From CAYPEK01 sp964409645 (GTDB lineage Bacteria; UBP15; UBA6099): a DNA stretch of 11,642 nt. Position 1 is the first letter of the stretch. Each line of letters starts with the position of its first letter. The notes below the pieces were generated by a model. The model had not been told where the DNA came from, did not search any database, and was given only the letters and a program-made list of their open reading frames with translations. Below are positions 1 through 6,247 of the stretch, in pieces. Where the stretch lies: positions 1 to 11,642 of the forward strand of contig CAYPEK010000125.1 in the NCBI GenBank assembly GCA_964409645.1. Reading direction: 5' to 3'. The translations under genes and the position numbers were made by a program.

Positions 1-219
1 GTGCGTGTAGTGCGTCTTGCCGTCGCGCAACGCTTTGATCGCCGCTTCAACTACCGCCGGCGGCGTGTCGAAATCCGGTTCGCCGACTTCGAGATGGATA
101 ATGTGCCTTCCGGCGCGTTCCATCTCCTGCGCCTTCTCCATAATCTCCATCACGATGAACGCTTTGACGCCAAGCGCCTTCTCCGGCATGTCTATATCGC
201 ACAACAGCTTCTTCTTCAT
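1..219 (-). CDS. PLP-dependent aminotransferase, class I/II (N-terminal fragment, cut by window edge)
   Basis: This minus-strand gene starts with ATG at 219 and is still open at position 1, giving 73 residues. The N-terminus reads MKKKLLCDIDMPEKALGVKA and later contains HLEVGEPDFDTPP followed by AIKALRDGKTHYTH. The GEPDFDTP block and the 'G.THYT' block are hallmarks of fold-type I aminotransferases of the aspartate/alanine (AspC-like) group. These transfer an amino group between an amino acid and a 2-oxo acid in the cytoplasm. The PLP lysine lies outside the window, so substrate cannot be judged. Purine-rich ribosome-binding sequence (AAGGAAGCAGGGG) lies just upstream, and a good promoter (279-307) drives it. 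It is divergent from the flippase at 429 and probably a housekeeping neighbour at the edge of the glycan locus rather than part of it. Confidence 0.85.
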   Translation of the reverse strand, partial: MKKKLLCDIDMPEKALGVKAFIVMEIMEKAQEMERAGRHIIHLEVGEPDFDTPPAVVEAAIKALRDGKTHYTH

Positions 220-278
220 TCGCCCCTGCTTCCTTTCATGCCTCACTCTGTCTCCCAATCACTGCTCAGTAATATCAA

Positions 279-307
279 ATATTAGTCCATCGACACTTGC
301 ATTTCAA
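279..307 (-). promoter_or_regulatory. sigma70-type promoter for the minus-strand aminotransferase
   Basis: Read on the minus strand, a -35 hexamer TTGAAA (302-307) and a -10 hexamer TAATAT (279-284) are separated by exactly 17 bases. Transcription would start near 272 and reach the ATG at 219 after a leader of about 50 bases. This is seen in sequence; activity is inferred. Confidence 0.6.
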
Positions 308-338
308 ATACGGAAACCGGCCGCTCCCGCCCTTCGCG

Positions 339-366
339 TTGACAAACACTACCTCCGACCTATAAT
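339..366 (+). promoter_or_regulatory. consensus sigma70 promoter for the first flippase
   Basis: TTGACA (339-344) and TATAAT (361-366) both match the sigma70 consensus perfectly, with a 16-base spacer (one short of optimal). The predicted start of transcription is near 373-374, inside a T8 run (366-373). This gives a leader of about 55 bases before the ATG at 429 and argues against translation from the TTG at 372. Its -35 box lies only 31 bases from the -35 box of the divergent promoter. Confidence 0.7.
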
Positions 367-428
367 TTTTTTTGCAGCGTCTGACAAATCGAAGACGACG
401 CCTCGCGAGTCAGGCGGCCATCGATCCG

Positions 429-1724
429 ATGAAATTTTTCCGCAACGTACTCTCAACTTTCTCGGCTCAGTTGCTTGTTTACGTCATGACATTCGCAACG
501 AGCATCATAATCGCCCGCACGCTCGGCAGGACCGGCAAAGGCACCCTCGCCGCTCTCGGTACTATTTCGATGATGGCAGTCACCTTCGGAACATTCGGAC
601 AGAACTTCGCCGCGACATATTTCGCCGCCCGCGACAAACATCGCCGCCGCGCGATTTTCACCAACATACTTGCTCAATCCGTATTCATCGGCATTGCGCT
701 CGTCTTTGCGCTGCTTGTCGTGCAAAGACTTTTTCCGGCGTCGATCGGCAACATATCCGCGCGCCTTTTCACAATCTTCATCATTCAAGTCCCGTTCCTT
801 TACTCGACGCGCCTCATCGCGGGCTTTCTTCTCGGCCGGGAAGATATCACAGCCTACAATCTATTAGGCATCATATCGCCGGTCGTATCTCTCGCCGGGC
901 TCTTTGTATGCCTTGCCGTTCTGCACTCCGGGGTCTTCGACGCTGTTTGCGTGTACGCTGCCGCCGCGATAATCGCCGCTGTCGCGCATCTTCTCTTCGC
1001 ACTCAAAAACACGAAGCCAACCACGGAACGCGATCCGAACCTCGCCGGCGACATGTTGCGTTACGGCCTCAAAATTTACTTCAACGGCATTTTCTTCTAC
1101 CTCGTTATCCAGTCCGACATCCTGCTCGTCAACTATTTCCTCGGCCGCGCCGCAACAGGCGTCTATTCCATCACTGCTCAATTCGCGCAGATTCTTCTTA
1201 TACTGCCGATGTCCGCAGGCGCGGTGTTGATCCCGAGACTGACGCGCGCTCCGCACGACGAAAGGCTCAAAATCATGCGCAGCATGTCACGCGCCATGAT
1301 CGTGGTTATGCTTCTCCTCATAGGCGCTTCGCTCGCCGTCATATCGCCGTTTATCAAACTGTTCTTCGGCGCGAGATTCCTCGGCGCGGTTGAACCCACA
1401 TTCATACTCGCGCCCGGACTTTTCCTGCTCTCCTCGATGCAAGTCTATGCATACTACTTCTCGGCGACCGGCCTTCCGATTCAAGTCCCGATCCTGTGGG
1501 GCCTGACCTTCGTCATAAACCTCGTGCTGAACATCTTCATCATCCCCAGATATGGGATAAACGGCGCTGCATTCAGTTCCACAGTCTCATACGCTTTCAT
1601 CTTCCTCGCCATGTTTCTGTTTACAAAACGCAACACCGGCTCACGAACCGCCGATCTCCTGTTCCTCCGCCGCACGGACATCAGCGAAATCATCTCAATC
1701 GTCAGATCCGCCGTACAAAAATAG
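429..1724 (+). CDS. Polysaccharide/lipid-linked oligosaccharide flippase (Wzx/MATE-like), 431 aa
   Basis: This integral membrane protein has about a dozen hydrophobic segments spread over its whole length. The N-terminal pattern, FSAQLLVYVMTFATSIIIAR followed by TLGRTGKGTLAALGT, is typical of the Polysacc_synt/MVF (MOP) superfamily of flippases. These carry undecaprenyl-linked repeat units from the cytoplasmic to the periplasmic face of the inner membrane. The short charged loop around LLGREDITAYNLLG and a mid-protein LRYGLKIYFNGIFFYL segment also fit this group. The frame is open from a TTG at 372, but that codon falls on the expected transcription start. The ATG at 429, with AGGCGG at 412-417 upstream, is the better start. 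Length is normal for the family. It is monocistronic or the first gene of the locus, followed by a 223-base gap. The glycan carried cannot be told from sequence. It is not an obvious close paralogue of the flippase at 4621. Confidence 0.88.
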   Translation: MKFFRNVLSTFSAQLLVYVMTFATSIIIARTLGRTGKGTLAALGTISMMAVTFGTFGQNFAATYFAARDKHRRRAIFTNILAQSVFIGIALVFALLVVQRLFPASIGNISARLFTIFIIQVPFLYSTRLIAGFLLGREDITAYNLLGIISPVVSLAGLFVCLAVLHSGVFDAVCVYAAAAIIAAVAHLLFALKNTKPTTERDPNLAGDMLRYGLKIYFNGIFFYLVIQSDILLVNYFLGRAATGVYSITAQFAQILLILPMSAGAVLIPRLTRAPHDERLKIMRSMSRAMIVVMLLLIGASLAVISPFIKLFFGARFLGAVEPTFILAPGLFLLSSMQVYAYYFSATGLPIQVPILWGLTFVINLVLNIFIIPRYGINGAAFSSTVSYAFIFLAMFLFTKRNTGSRTADLLFLRRTDISEIISIVRSAVQK

Positions 1725-1730
1725 TTTCGT

Positions 1731-1752
1731 CAAAACCGTATTTTACGTTTTG
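1731..1752. terminator. AT-rich hairpin directly after the flippase stop (possible weak terminator)
   Basis: CAAAA, one bulged C, then CGTA pairs with TACG-TTTTG around a TTT loop: nine pairs with one bulge, starting 7 bases after the stop at 1722-1724. There is no U-run after the stem, so it is not a classic intrinsic terminator. It could be a 3'-end stabilising hairpin or a weak terminator. Confidence 0.3.
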
Positions 1753-1772
1753 CATACGCGCACCTTACTTTC

Positions 1773-1801
1773 TTTACTTTGTAAAAAATACGCGTTATAT
1801 T
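1773..1801 (+). promoter_or_regulatory. candidate promoter for the DegT-acyltransferase-methyltransferase group
   Basis: TTTACT (1773-1778) and TATATT (1796-1801) are 17 bases apart in the AT-rich spacer 1725-1947. A start near 1808 would leave a leader of about 140 bases. That leader contains the 10-base perfect palindrome GAGACGTCTC (1865-1874) and a small AGCGG/CCGCT stem (about 1813-1831). The match is moderate; it is reported because the group otherwise has no visible promoter. Confidence 0.3.
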
Positions 1802-1947
1802 CAATTCATCTGAGCGGATATGAAAGCCGCTGTATTACGAATAAAAAGACGGTATTATTATCGGGAGACGTCTCTTGGATCGCTGTGCTTCTCTGTATTT
1901 TGCCGGTTGCGCCGCGCGGGCTCTGCCAAGCAACTGATATTTAACGA

Positions 1948-3204
1948 ATGAAAACCGAACCCGGAACAAAATGGCTTCTTGGTGTTGCACGAAGAAGGTT
2001 GAACGGCGCTTTAGATCGCATCTCCGGCCGGCCGTCTCAGAAACCGTTCCCGTCGTGCCAGACTCTCGAGAAAGATGATCTGCGGATCGCTCTCGGCCTT
2101 CTCAAAAAACTGACGGCTGTTGAAAAAGATACTCGCATCGTCACCGAATACGAAAGAGAATTCGCTGCGTGGAACGGCTCGCGTCATGCCTTCGCCTTCT
2201 CATCCGGGCGTGAAGCTCTTAGCGCGTGCATATCCGCCGCCGGGCTCGAACCCGGCGACGAGGTAATACTTCCCGGCTATACCTGCGTCGTCGTTCCGAA
2301 TGCTTTTCATTTCGCGGGAGTTAAGACAATCTACAGCGACATCGAGCTCGACACTTACGGACTCGACGCCTCCATTATCGAAGCAACGATCACCGGCAAT
2401 ACACGCGCATTATTGATTCACCACCTGTACGGCCTCGTAAGCAGAGACTACGACCGCATTATAGAAATCGCGAGGAAACATGGTCTCATCGTAATCGAGG
2501 ACTGCGCACAGGCGACCGGCGCGGAGTACAGGGGCGTGAAAGTCGGGAACCGCGCCGACTTCGCTTTCTATTCGAGCGAGCAGTCAAAGGTATTCAATAC
2601 GATTCAGGGCGGAATGGCGACAACGAATAACGATACGCTCGCGGAAAAACTCGCGGAGCAATACAACAACGCATCACCGCCCGGCTCAGACTGGGTCGAA
2701 AAACTTCTTTCAACTCTCGTTATGAATTATTATATTCACAGGCACGAGATGAAGAGAGTGACAGGCGATATCGCCAAACTTGTTTATATGAACAAAACGC
2801 TTGTCTCAACAACGGATGATGAAACAAAGGGAGTAAAGCCGGATTATTACGGACGGCGTATGGCAGGACCGGTGGCGAGGATAGGTCTCAATCAGTTGGC
2901 AAAGATAGATAGATTCAATAAGCTGAGGAGGGAGACCGCCCCGAGGTGGAGCGCGTGGTGCGATTCACGAGGTTTTAAAAAGCCGTCCGTCGTAGATGAT
3001 TCCGTTCCGATCTTTCTCAGATATCCGGTGATCGCGGACCCGTCCATGAAGCTCAACACATCATGGTCTTATGCAGAGATCGGAGTCGAAATCGGAAAAT
3101 GGTTCATAAGCAATCTGCATCCTTCTAAAAGCCACGTCGATAACTGTCCGAACGCGGACATTGCGGTAGAGAGGTGCATTAATTTTCCGGGGATCATGCC
3201 ATGA
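1948..3204 (+). CDS. DegT/DnrJ/EryC1/StrS-family sugar aminotransferase, 418 aa
   Basis: This is a PLP enzyme of the family that aminates nucleotide-linked 3- or 4-keto-sugars, usually with glutamate as donor, in the cytoplasm. Seen directly: a cofactor-region block FSSGREALSACISAAGLEPG at about 84-103, then GDEVILPGYTCVVVPNA at 103-119. The PLP-pyridine Asp is in IEDCAQATGAEY (D185). The Schiff-base lysine is K214 in FYSSEQSKVFNTIQGGM. The N-terminal extension of about 60 residues before the core is longer than usual. The protein ends only four residues after INFP. The other aminotransferase in this window continues for about 24 residues after the equivalent SLP, so the last helix is missing here. 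The ATG at 1948 has no clear Shine-Dalgarno, and no better in-frame start exists. Its stop overlaps the next start as ATGA, implying translational coupling to the acyltransferase. The substrate is unknown; an aminated sugar later acylated by its neighbour is a reasonable inference. Confidence 0.85.
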   Translation: MKTEPGTKWLLGVARRRLNGALDRISGRPSQKPFPSCQTLEKDDLRIALGLLKKLTAVEKDTRIVTEYEREFAAWNGSRHAFAFSSGREALSACISAAGLEPGDEVILPGYTCVVVPNAFHFAGVKTIYSDIELDTYGLDASIIEATITGNTRALLIHHLYGLVSRDYDRIIEIARKHGLIVIEDCAQATGAEYRGVKVGNRADFAFYSSEQSKVFNTIQGGMATTNNDTLAEKLAEQYNNASPPGSDWVEKLLSTLVMNYYIHRHEMKRVTGDIAKLVYMNKTLVSTTDDETKGVKPDYYGRRMAGPVARIGLNQLAKIDRFNKLRRETAPRWSAWCDSRGFKKPSVVDDSVPIFLRYPVIADPSMKLNTSWSYAEIGVEIGKWFISNLHPSKSHVDNCPNADIAVERCINFPGIMP

Positions 3205-3902
3205 GCAAAATAAACAGAATTCTGCAATCTATATTTGTTAGCCCCGTGCAAATGATAATCACATATCTGCCGGGAAGCCTCGGGTACAAATTGAGATACA
3301 TGTTCTGGAAAAAACGGCTGGGGCTCCTTGGCATAAACGTGGTGATAGAACCCGGCGCGCATTTTCAGAACCCGCGATACATCGAGATAGACGACAATTG
3401 CTGGATAGACAGAGACGTTATCATAATGGCGGGCCCGGACAATTCGACAAGAGAAAAAGTCGTCAGGCAAAATAACAGCTATCCGGGAAAGCCGGGTACT
3501 GTTTTCATAGGGAAAGACGTGCACGTCGCGCCGTTTTGCATAATATCGGGAATCTCCGCCGGAGTTTATGTGTCCGACGGATGCGGTTTTTCCTCCGGGT
3601 GCAAGGTGTACTCATTCAGCAACCATTTCAGATCGGCGAAAGCGCCGTGGGACAAAAGCATTCATTTCGGACCGCGAGTGCCGGACAACCAACAGTGCAT
3701 TGTGGAAGGCCCGGTCTTTATCGGCGGAAACACCGGCATCGCTTTGAACTGCATCTTACTTCCCGGCGTTTCGATTCCCAACGACTGCTTCGTCGCGATC
3801 AACTCGGTTGTCGTCGGCGGAAAATTCGAGGAGAACTCGATAATATCCGGGAATCCGGCTACAGCGACCGGAAAACGATTCCATGTGAAAAAAGATGAAT
3901 AA
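3201..3902 (+). CDS. Left-handed beta-helix (hexapeptide-repeat) acyltransferase, 233 aa
   Basis: This protein resembles the LbH/WbbJ-like acetyltransferases that transfer an acetyl or other acyl group from a CoA thioester to a sugar hydroxyl or amine. Imperfect hexapeptide repeats are visible at about 43-77 (GINVVIEPGAHFQNPRYIEI and on), about 100-135 (VFIGKDVHVAPFCIISG and on) and 170-210 (PVFIGGNTGIALNCILLPGV). It ends in the typical IISGNPA (214-220). SFSNHF with H142 sits where the catalytic histidine of this fold usually lies. The N-terminal helix region YLPGSLGYKLRYMFWKKRL is common in the O-antigen/capsule members. The start ATG overlaps the upstream stop (ATGA) and has CGGGGA 7 bases upstream. 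The 3' end overlaps the methyltransferase by 8 bases. O- versus N-acylation cannot be decided from sequence; coupling to an aminotransferase makes N-acylation plausible. Confidence 0.85.
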   Translation: MSKINRILQSIFVSPVQMIITYLPGSLGYKLRYMFWKKRLGLLGINVVIEPGAHFQNPRYIEIDDNCWIDRDVIIMAGPDNSTREKVVRQNNSYPGKPGTVFIGKDVHVAPFCIISGISAGVYVSDGCGFSSGCKVYSFSNHFRSAKAPWDKSIHFGPRVPDNQQCIVEGPVFIGGNTGIALNCILLPGVSIPNDCFVAINSVVVGGKFEENSIISGNPATATGKRFHVKKDE

Positions 3903-4563
3903 GATAACAAAAAGTGCGCACAACTGGCTCGCGCATAAAATAAATAACGAATGTTTCATAAGAGTCTCGCGTCATCTGAAAGGCCGTGTGCTCGATCTCG
4001 GTTGCGGAACAGCCCCGTATAAAAAAGACATTTTGAATACAGCGAATGAGTATGTCGGAGTGGACTGGGAAAACACTTTTGGGGACACATGCAACATCGA
4101 CGTCTTCTGCGACCTATGCAAAAGCCTCCCCTTTCCCGAATGTCACGCCGACACCATCGTTTCGTTTCAGGTTGTTGAGCACCTTCCCGAACCTGATTTC
4201 TTTCTTTCCGAGTGCCGACGCGTACTCCGCCCGGGAGGCTGCCTCATTATCACCGTTCCGTTCATGTGGCATGTCCACGACGCTCCTTATGACTACTTCA
4301 GATTCACCAAGCACGGTTTGGAATATCTGCTGAAAAAGAACGGTTTCGAAATTAACGAGATATCTGAAAACACCGGCTTCTGGCAAATGACAGCGCTGAA
4401 ACTTAACTATCACACTGTGCGGTTTGCAAAAGGTCCGTTGAAATATTTGTTCGTCCCTTTCTGGTGGCTCACTCAAACTGTTTCGCCGTTGCTCGACCGC
4501 ATCGACCGCCACCCGCAGGAAACGGCAAGCTACACGGCTGTTGCAACAAAGAAATCGGAATGA
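3895..4563 (+). CDS. Class I SAM-dependent methyltransferase (Methyltransf_11-like), 222 aa
   Basis: Motif I is clear: GRVLDLGCGTAPY at 30-42 is the glycine-rich SAM-binding loop. VGVDWE (54-59) carries the acidic residue expected to hold the ribose. VVEHLPEP (93-100) is the motif II/post-motif seen in ubiquinone/menaquinone-like and glycan-locus methyltransferases. RVLRPGGCLIITVPF (109-123) is motif III. MWHVHDAPYDYFRFTKHGLE (124-143) is a signature common in methyltransferases of polysaccharide clusters. There is no signal peptide. The ATG at 3895 is the only plausible start, since an in-frame ATG 12 bases upstream is followed at once by TGA. It overlaps the acyltransferase gene by 8 bases, so the three genes 1948-4563 probably form one transcript. 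The likely role is methylation of a sugar or of a glycan end in the cytoplasm; the acceptor is unknown. A chain-terminating methylation role is possible but not shown. Confidence 0.85.
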   Translation: MNKITKSAHNWLAHKINNECFIRVSRHLKGRVLDLGCGTAPYKKDILNTANEYVGVDWENTFGDTCNIDVFCDLCKSLPFPECHADTIVSFQVVEHLPEPDFFLSECRRVLRPGGCLIITVPFMWHVHDAPYDYFRFTKHGLEYLLKKNGFEINEISENTGFWQMTALKLNYHTVRFAKGPLKYLFVPFWWLTQTVSPLLDRIDRHPQETASYTAVATKKSE

Positions 4564-4620
4564 CGATTAAGTAACCGGAAGCTTTGGGGGCACAAACAGC
4601 GTTCCCGACTGCCGCGAAAA

Positions 4621-6099
4621 TTGCTCTTGGAAAGGTGTGTATTCGGTATTACTAACGGCTCGCTGAAATCCGAAGCTTTTTCCGGCGCGAAATGGACCAC
4701 CGCGTCTTCGCTGATTGTCGCCCTCACACGCTTTATTCAGGTCGCCGTACTCACGAGGTTGCTCACCCCATCCGATTTCGGCCTAGTCGGTATGGTCACT
4801 ATCGTGATCGGTTTCGCGCAGGTGTTCTCGGACGCCGGAGTGAGCGCTGCTATCGTTCAAAAGCAAAAAATAACTTCCGAGCAACTTTCAAGTTTATACT
4901 GGCTTAATATCTTCAGCGGAATCGCGGTTTTTCTGGTCATGCTCGCCGTCACTCCGATTGCGGTGTCGTTTTTCGGGCAGGAAGACCTTCGCAGCCTTTT
5001 CCGACTCTCGGCTTTCCTGTTTCTGATCATACCGTTCGGGCAGCAATTCCAGTTTCTTCTTCAGAAAGACCTGAAGTTCGACACAATTGCCAAGACCGAT
5101 GTTGCCGCCACCCTGACCGATGCTGTTGTTTCGATCGCGATTGCCTTTGCCGGAACAGGCGCGGCGTCACTTATCATAGGGCAGTTGTGCAATGCGACTG
5201 TGAGGTCCGCCATACTCTTCATCAAAGGAAAAAAATACCACACTCCGAAGTTTAGATTTAAAACATCCGACATGCACGGCTTCATATCTTTCGGCCTCTA
5301 TCAAATGGGCGAAAAGATACTCAACTATTTTCAGTCCAATGTCGCCAACCTTTTAATAGGAAAAATGCTCGGCCCCCAACAGCTCGGCTATTACACCATC
5401 GCCTATAATCTCATCATACAGCCGACAACAAGAATCAATCCGATTATCAACAGGGTTATTTTCCCGCTCTTCTCGAAAGTACAGGACGATACCGAACGTC
5501 TCAAACGCGGTTTTTTCCTCGCCGCAAAATATCTCGCTCTGATTAACAATCCACTCCTGATAGGCTTGGCCGCAGTGGCGAAGCCTTTCGTCGTAGCGGT
5601 GTACGGCGTACGCTGGATACCCTGCGTGCCGGTCATTCAAATACTCGCTCTAGTCGGAATAATCAAGGCGTTGGGAAACCCCGTCGGCTCGCTCATTCTC
5701 TCGAAAGGCAGAGCAGACCTCGGATTCAAATGGAATCTCTTGGCAACCGTCTTTATTTCAGCGGCAACATACTTCGCCGCCAAAGGAAACATTGTAACTG
5801 TCGCATACGCACTGCTGGTCATGAACATTATTTTCTTCCTCCTGAGCTACTTCCTCCTTGTGAAACCTCTAGTCGGCAAGTGCGCGAAAGAACTTTACTA
5901 TGATAACTTTCTTGTTCCGATGTCATACTCGCTCGCTATGGGCGCCGTTGTTTTCGCCATCATAAAGACGATTCCTCTCGGCAATATCCAACTGTTGATA
6001 ATCGGCATAACAGCAGGCGCGACCTCATACGCCGTATTAATGAGTCTGTTCGAGAAAAACACAATCGCTGATTTCCGCAAACACATGGCAAAACGATAG
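4621..6099 (+). CDS. WzxC-type polysaccharide flippase (Polysacc_synt_3 / MOP family), up to 492 aa
   Basis: This multi-pass membrane protein has the hallmark N-terminus of the WzxC-type branch: SLKSEAFSGAKWTTASS near 14-30, then VLTRLLTPSDFGLVGMV. Another typical segment follows: FSDAGVSAAIVQKQKITSEQ, then LYWLNIFSG. Mid-protein, MLGPQQLGYYTIAYNLI, TTRINPIINRV and FPLFSKVQDDTERLKRGF match the conserved cytoplasmic regions. It would move lipid-linked oligosaccharide across the inner membrane. The start is uncertain: there is no ATG before residue 58. TTG at 4621 or 4627 opens the frame without a convincing ribosome-binding site, and GAAAGG (4630-4635) lies upstream of an ATT at 4648. Family members usually begin near the SLKSEAF block, so the true start may be 4621-4663. 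The frame is also continuous with the methyltransferase gene apart from its single TGA at 4561-4563. Translational coupling to that gene could explain the poor start signals. Confidence 0.88.
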   Translation: MLLERCVFGITNGSLKSEAFSGAKWTTASSLIVALTRFIQVAVLTRLLTPSDFGLVGMVTIVIGFAQVFSDAGVSAAIVQKQKITSEQLSSLYWLNIFSGIAVFLVMLAVTPIAVSFFGQEDLRSLFRLSAFLFLIIPFGQQFQFLLQKDLKFDTIAKTDVAATLTDAVVSIAIAFAGTGAASLIIGQLCNATVRSAILFIKGKKYHTPKFRFKTSDMHGFISFGLYQMGEKILNYFQSNVANLLIGKMLGPQQLGYYTIAYNLIIQPTTRINPIINRVIFPLFSKVQDDTERLKRGFFLAAKYLALINNPLLIGLAAVAKPFVVAVYGVRWIPCVPVIQILALVGIIKALGNPVGSLILSKGRADLGFKWNLLATVFISAATYFAAKGNIVTVAYALLVMNIIFFLLSYFLLVKPLVGKCAKELYYDNFLVPMSYSLAMGAVVFAIIKTIPLGNIQLLIIGITAGATSYAVLMSLFEKNTIADFRKHMAKR

Positions 6100-6125
6100 G
6101 CATACCGGAAATCCACAGCCGATAA

Positions 6126-6154
6126 TTGATTTTAACCTTGCGATTGACTATATA
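6126..6154 (+). promoter_or_regulatory. candidate promoter for the Asn-synthetase-like gene
   Basis: TTGATT (6126-6131) and TATATA (6149-6154), separated by 17 bases, lie in the 148-base gap after the flippase. A start near 6161 gives a leader of about 87 bases. The leader holds a small perfect hairpin, CGCCG-ATAA-CGGCG (6210-6223), about 14 bases before the ribosome-binding GAGG (6237-6240). The hairpin has no U-run, so it is not a terminator. Confidence 0.4.
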
Positions 6155-6247
6155 TGGGAAATCGGTTTGCCTCTCTGAATGCATATTGATTGAAGCTGAC
6201 GGAGAGATACGCCGATAACGGCGCGAACAATATTTTGAGGTTCTTAA

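Noticed and set aside
372..428. TTG at 372 as start of the first flippase (19 extra residues)
   Set aside because: It falls on the predicted transcription start of the TTGACA/TATAAT promoter and adds an Arg-rich stretch atypical of the family; ATG 429 has a better ribosome-binding site.
17..1393. Long plus-strand open frame of 458 codons overlapping the flippase
   Set aside because: Arg/His/Ser-rich product with no recognisable domain; it is the shadow frame of the flippase and of the reverse aminotransferase.
1754..1794. Direct repeat ATACGCG (1754-1760 and 1788-1794) as an operator or attachment site
   Set aside because: Only seven bases, 34 apart, with no flanking mobile gene or integrase; chance is sufficient.
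1750..1944. 64-codon open frame in the spacer before the DegT-family gene
   Set aside because: TTG start without a ribosome-binding site, unlike any family I recognise, in AT-rich intergenic sequence. More likely a leader region.
6210..6223. CGCCG-ATAA-CGGCG hairpin as an intrinsic terminator
   Set aside because: No U-run follows and it lies between a candidate promoter and the ribosome-binding site of the next gene.
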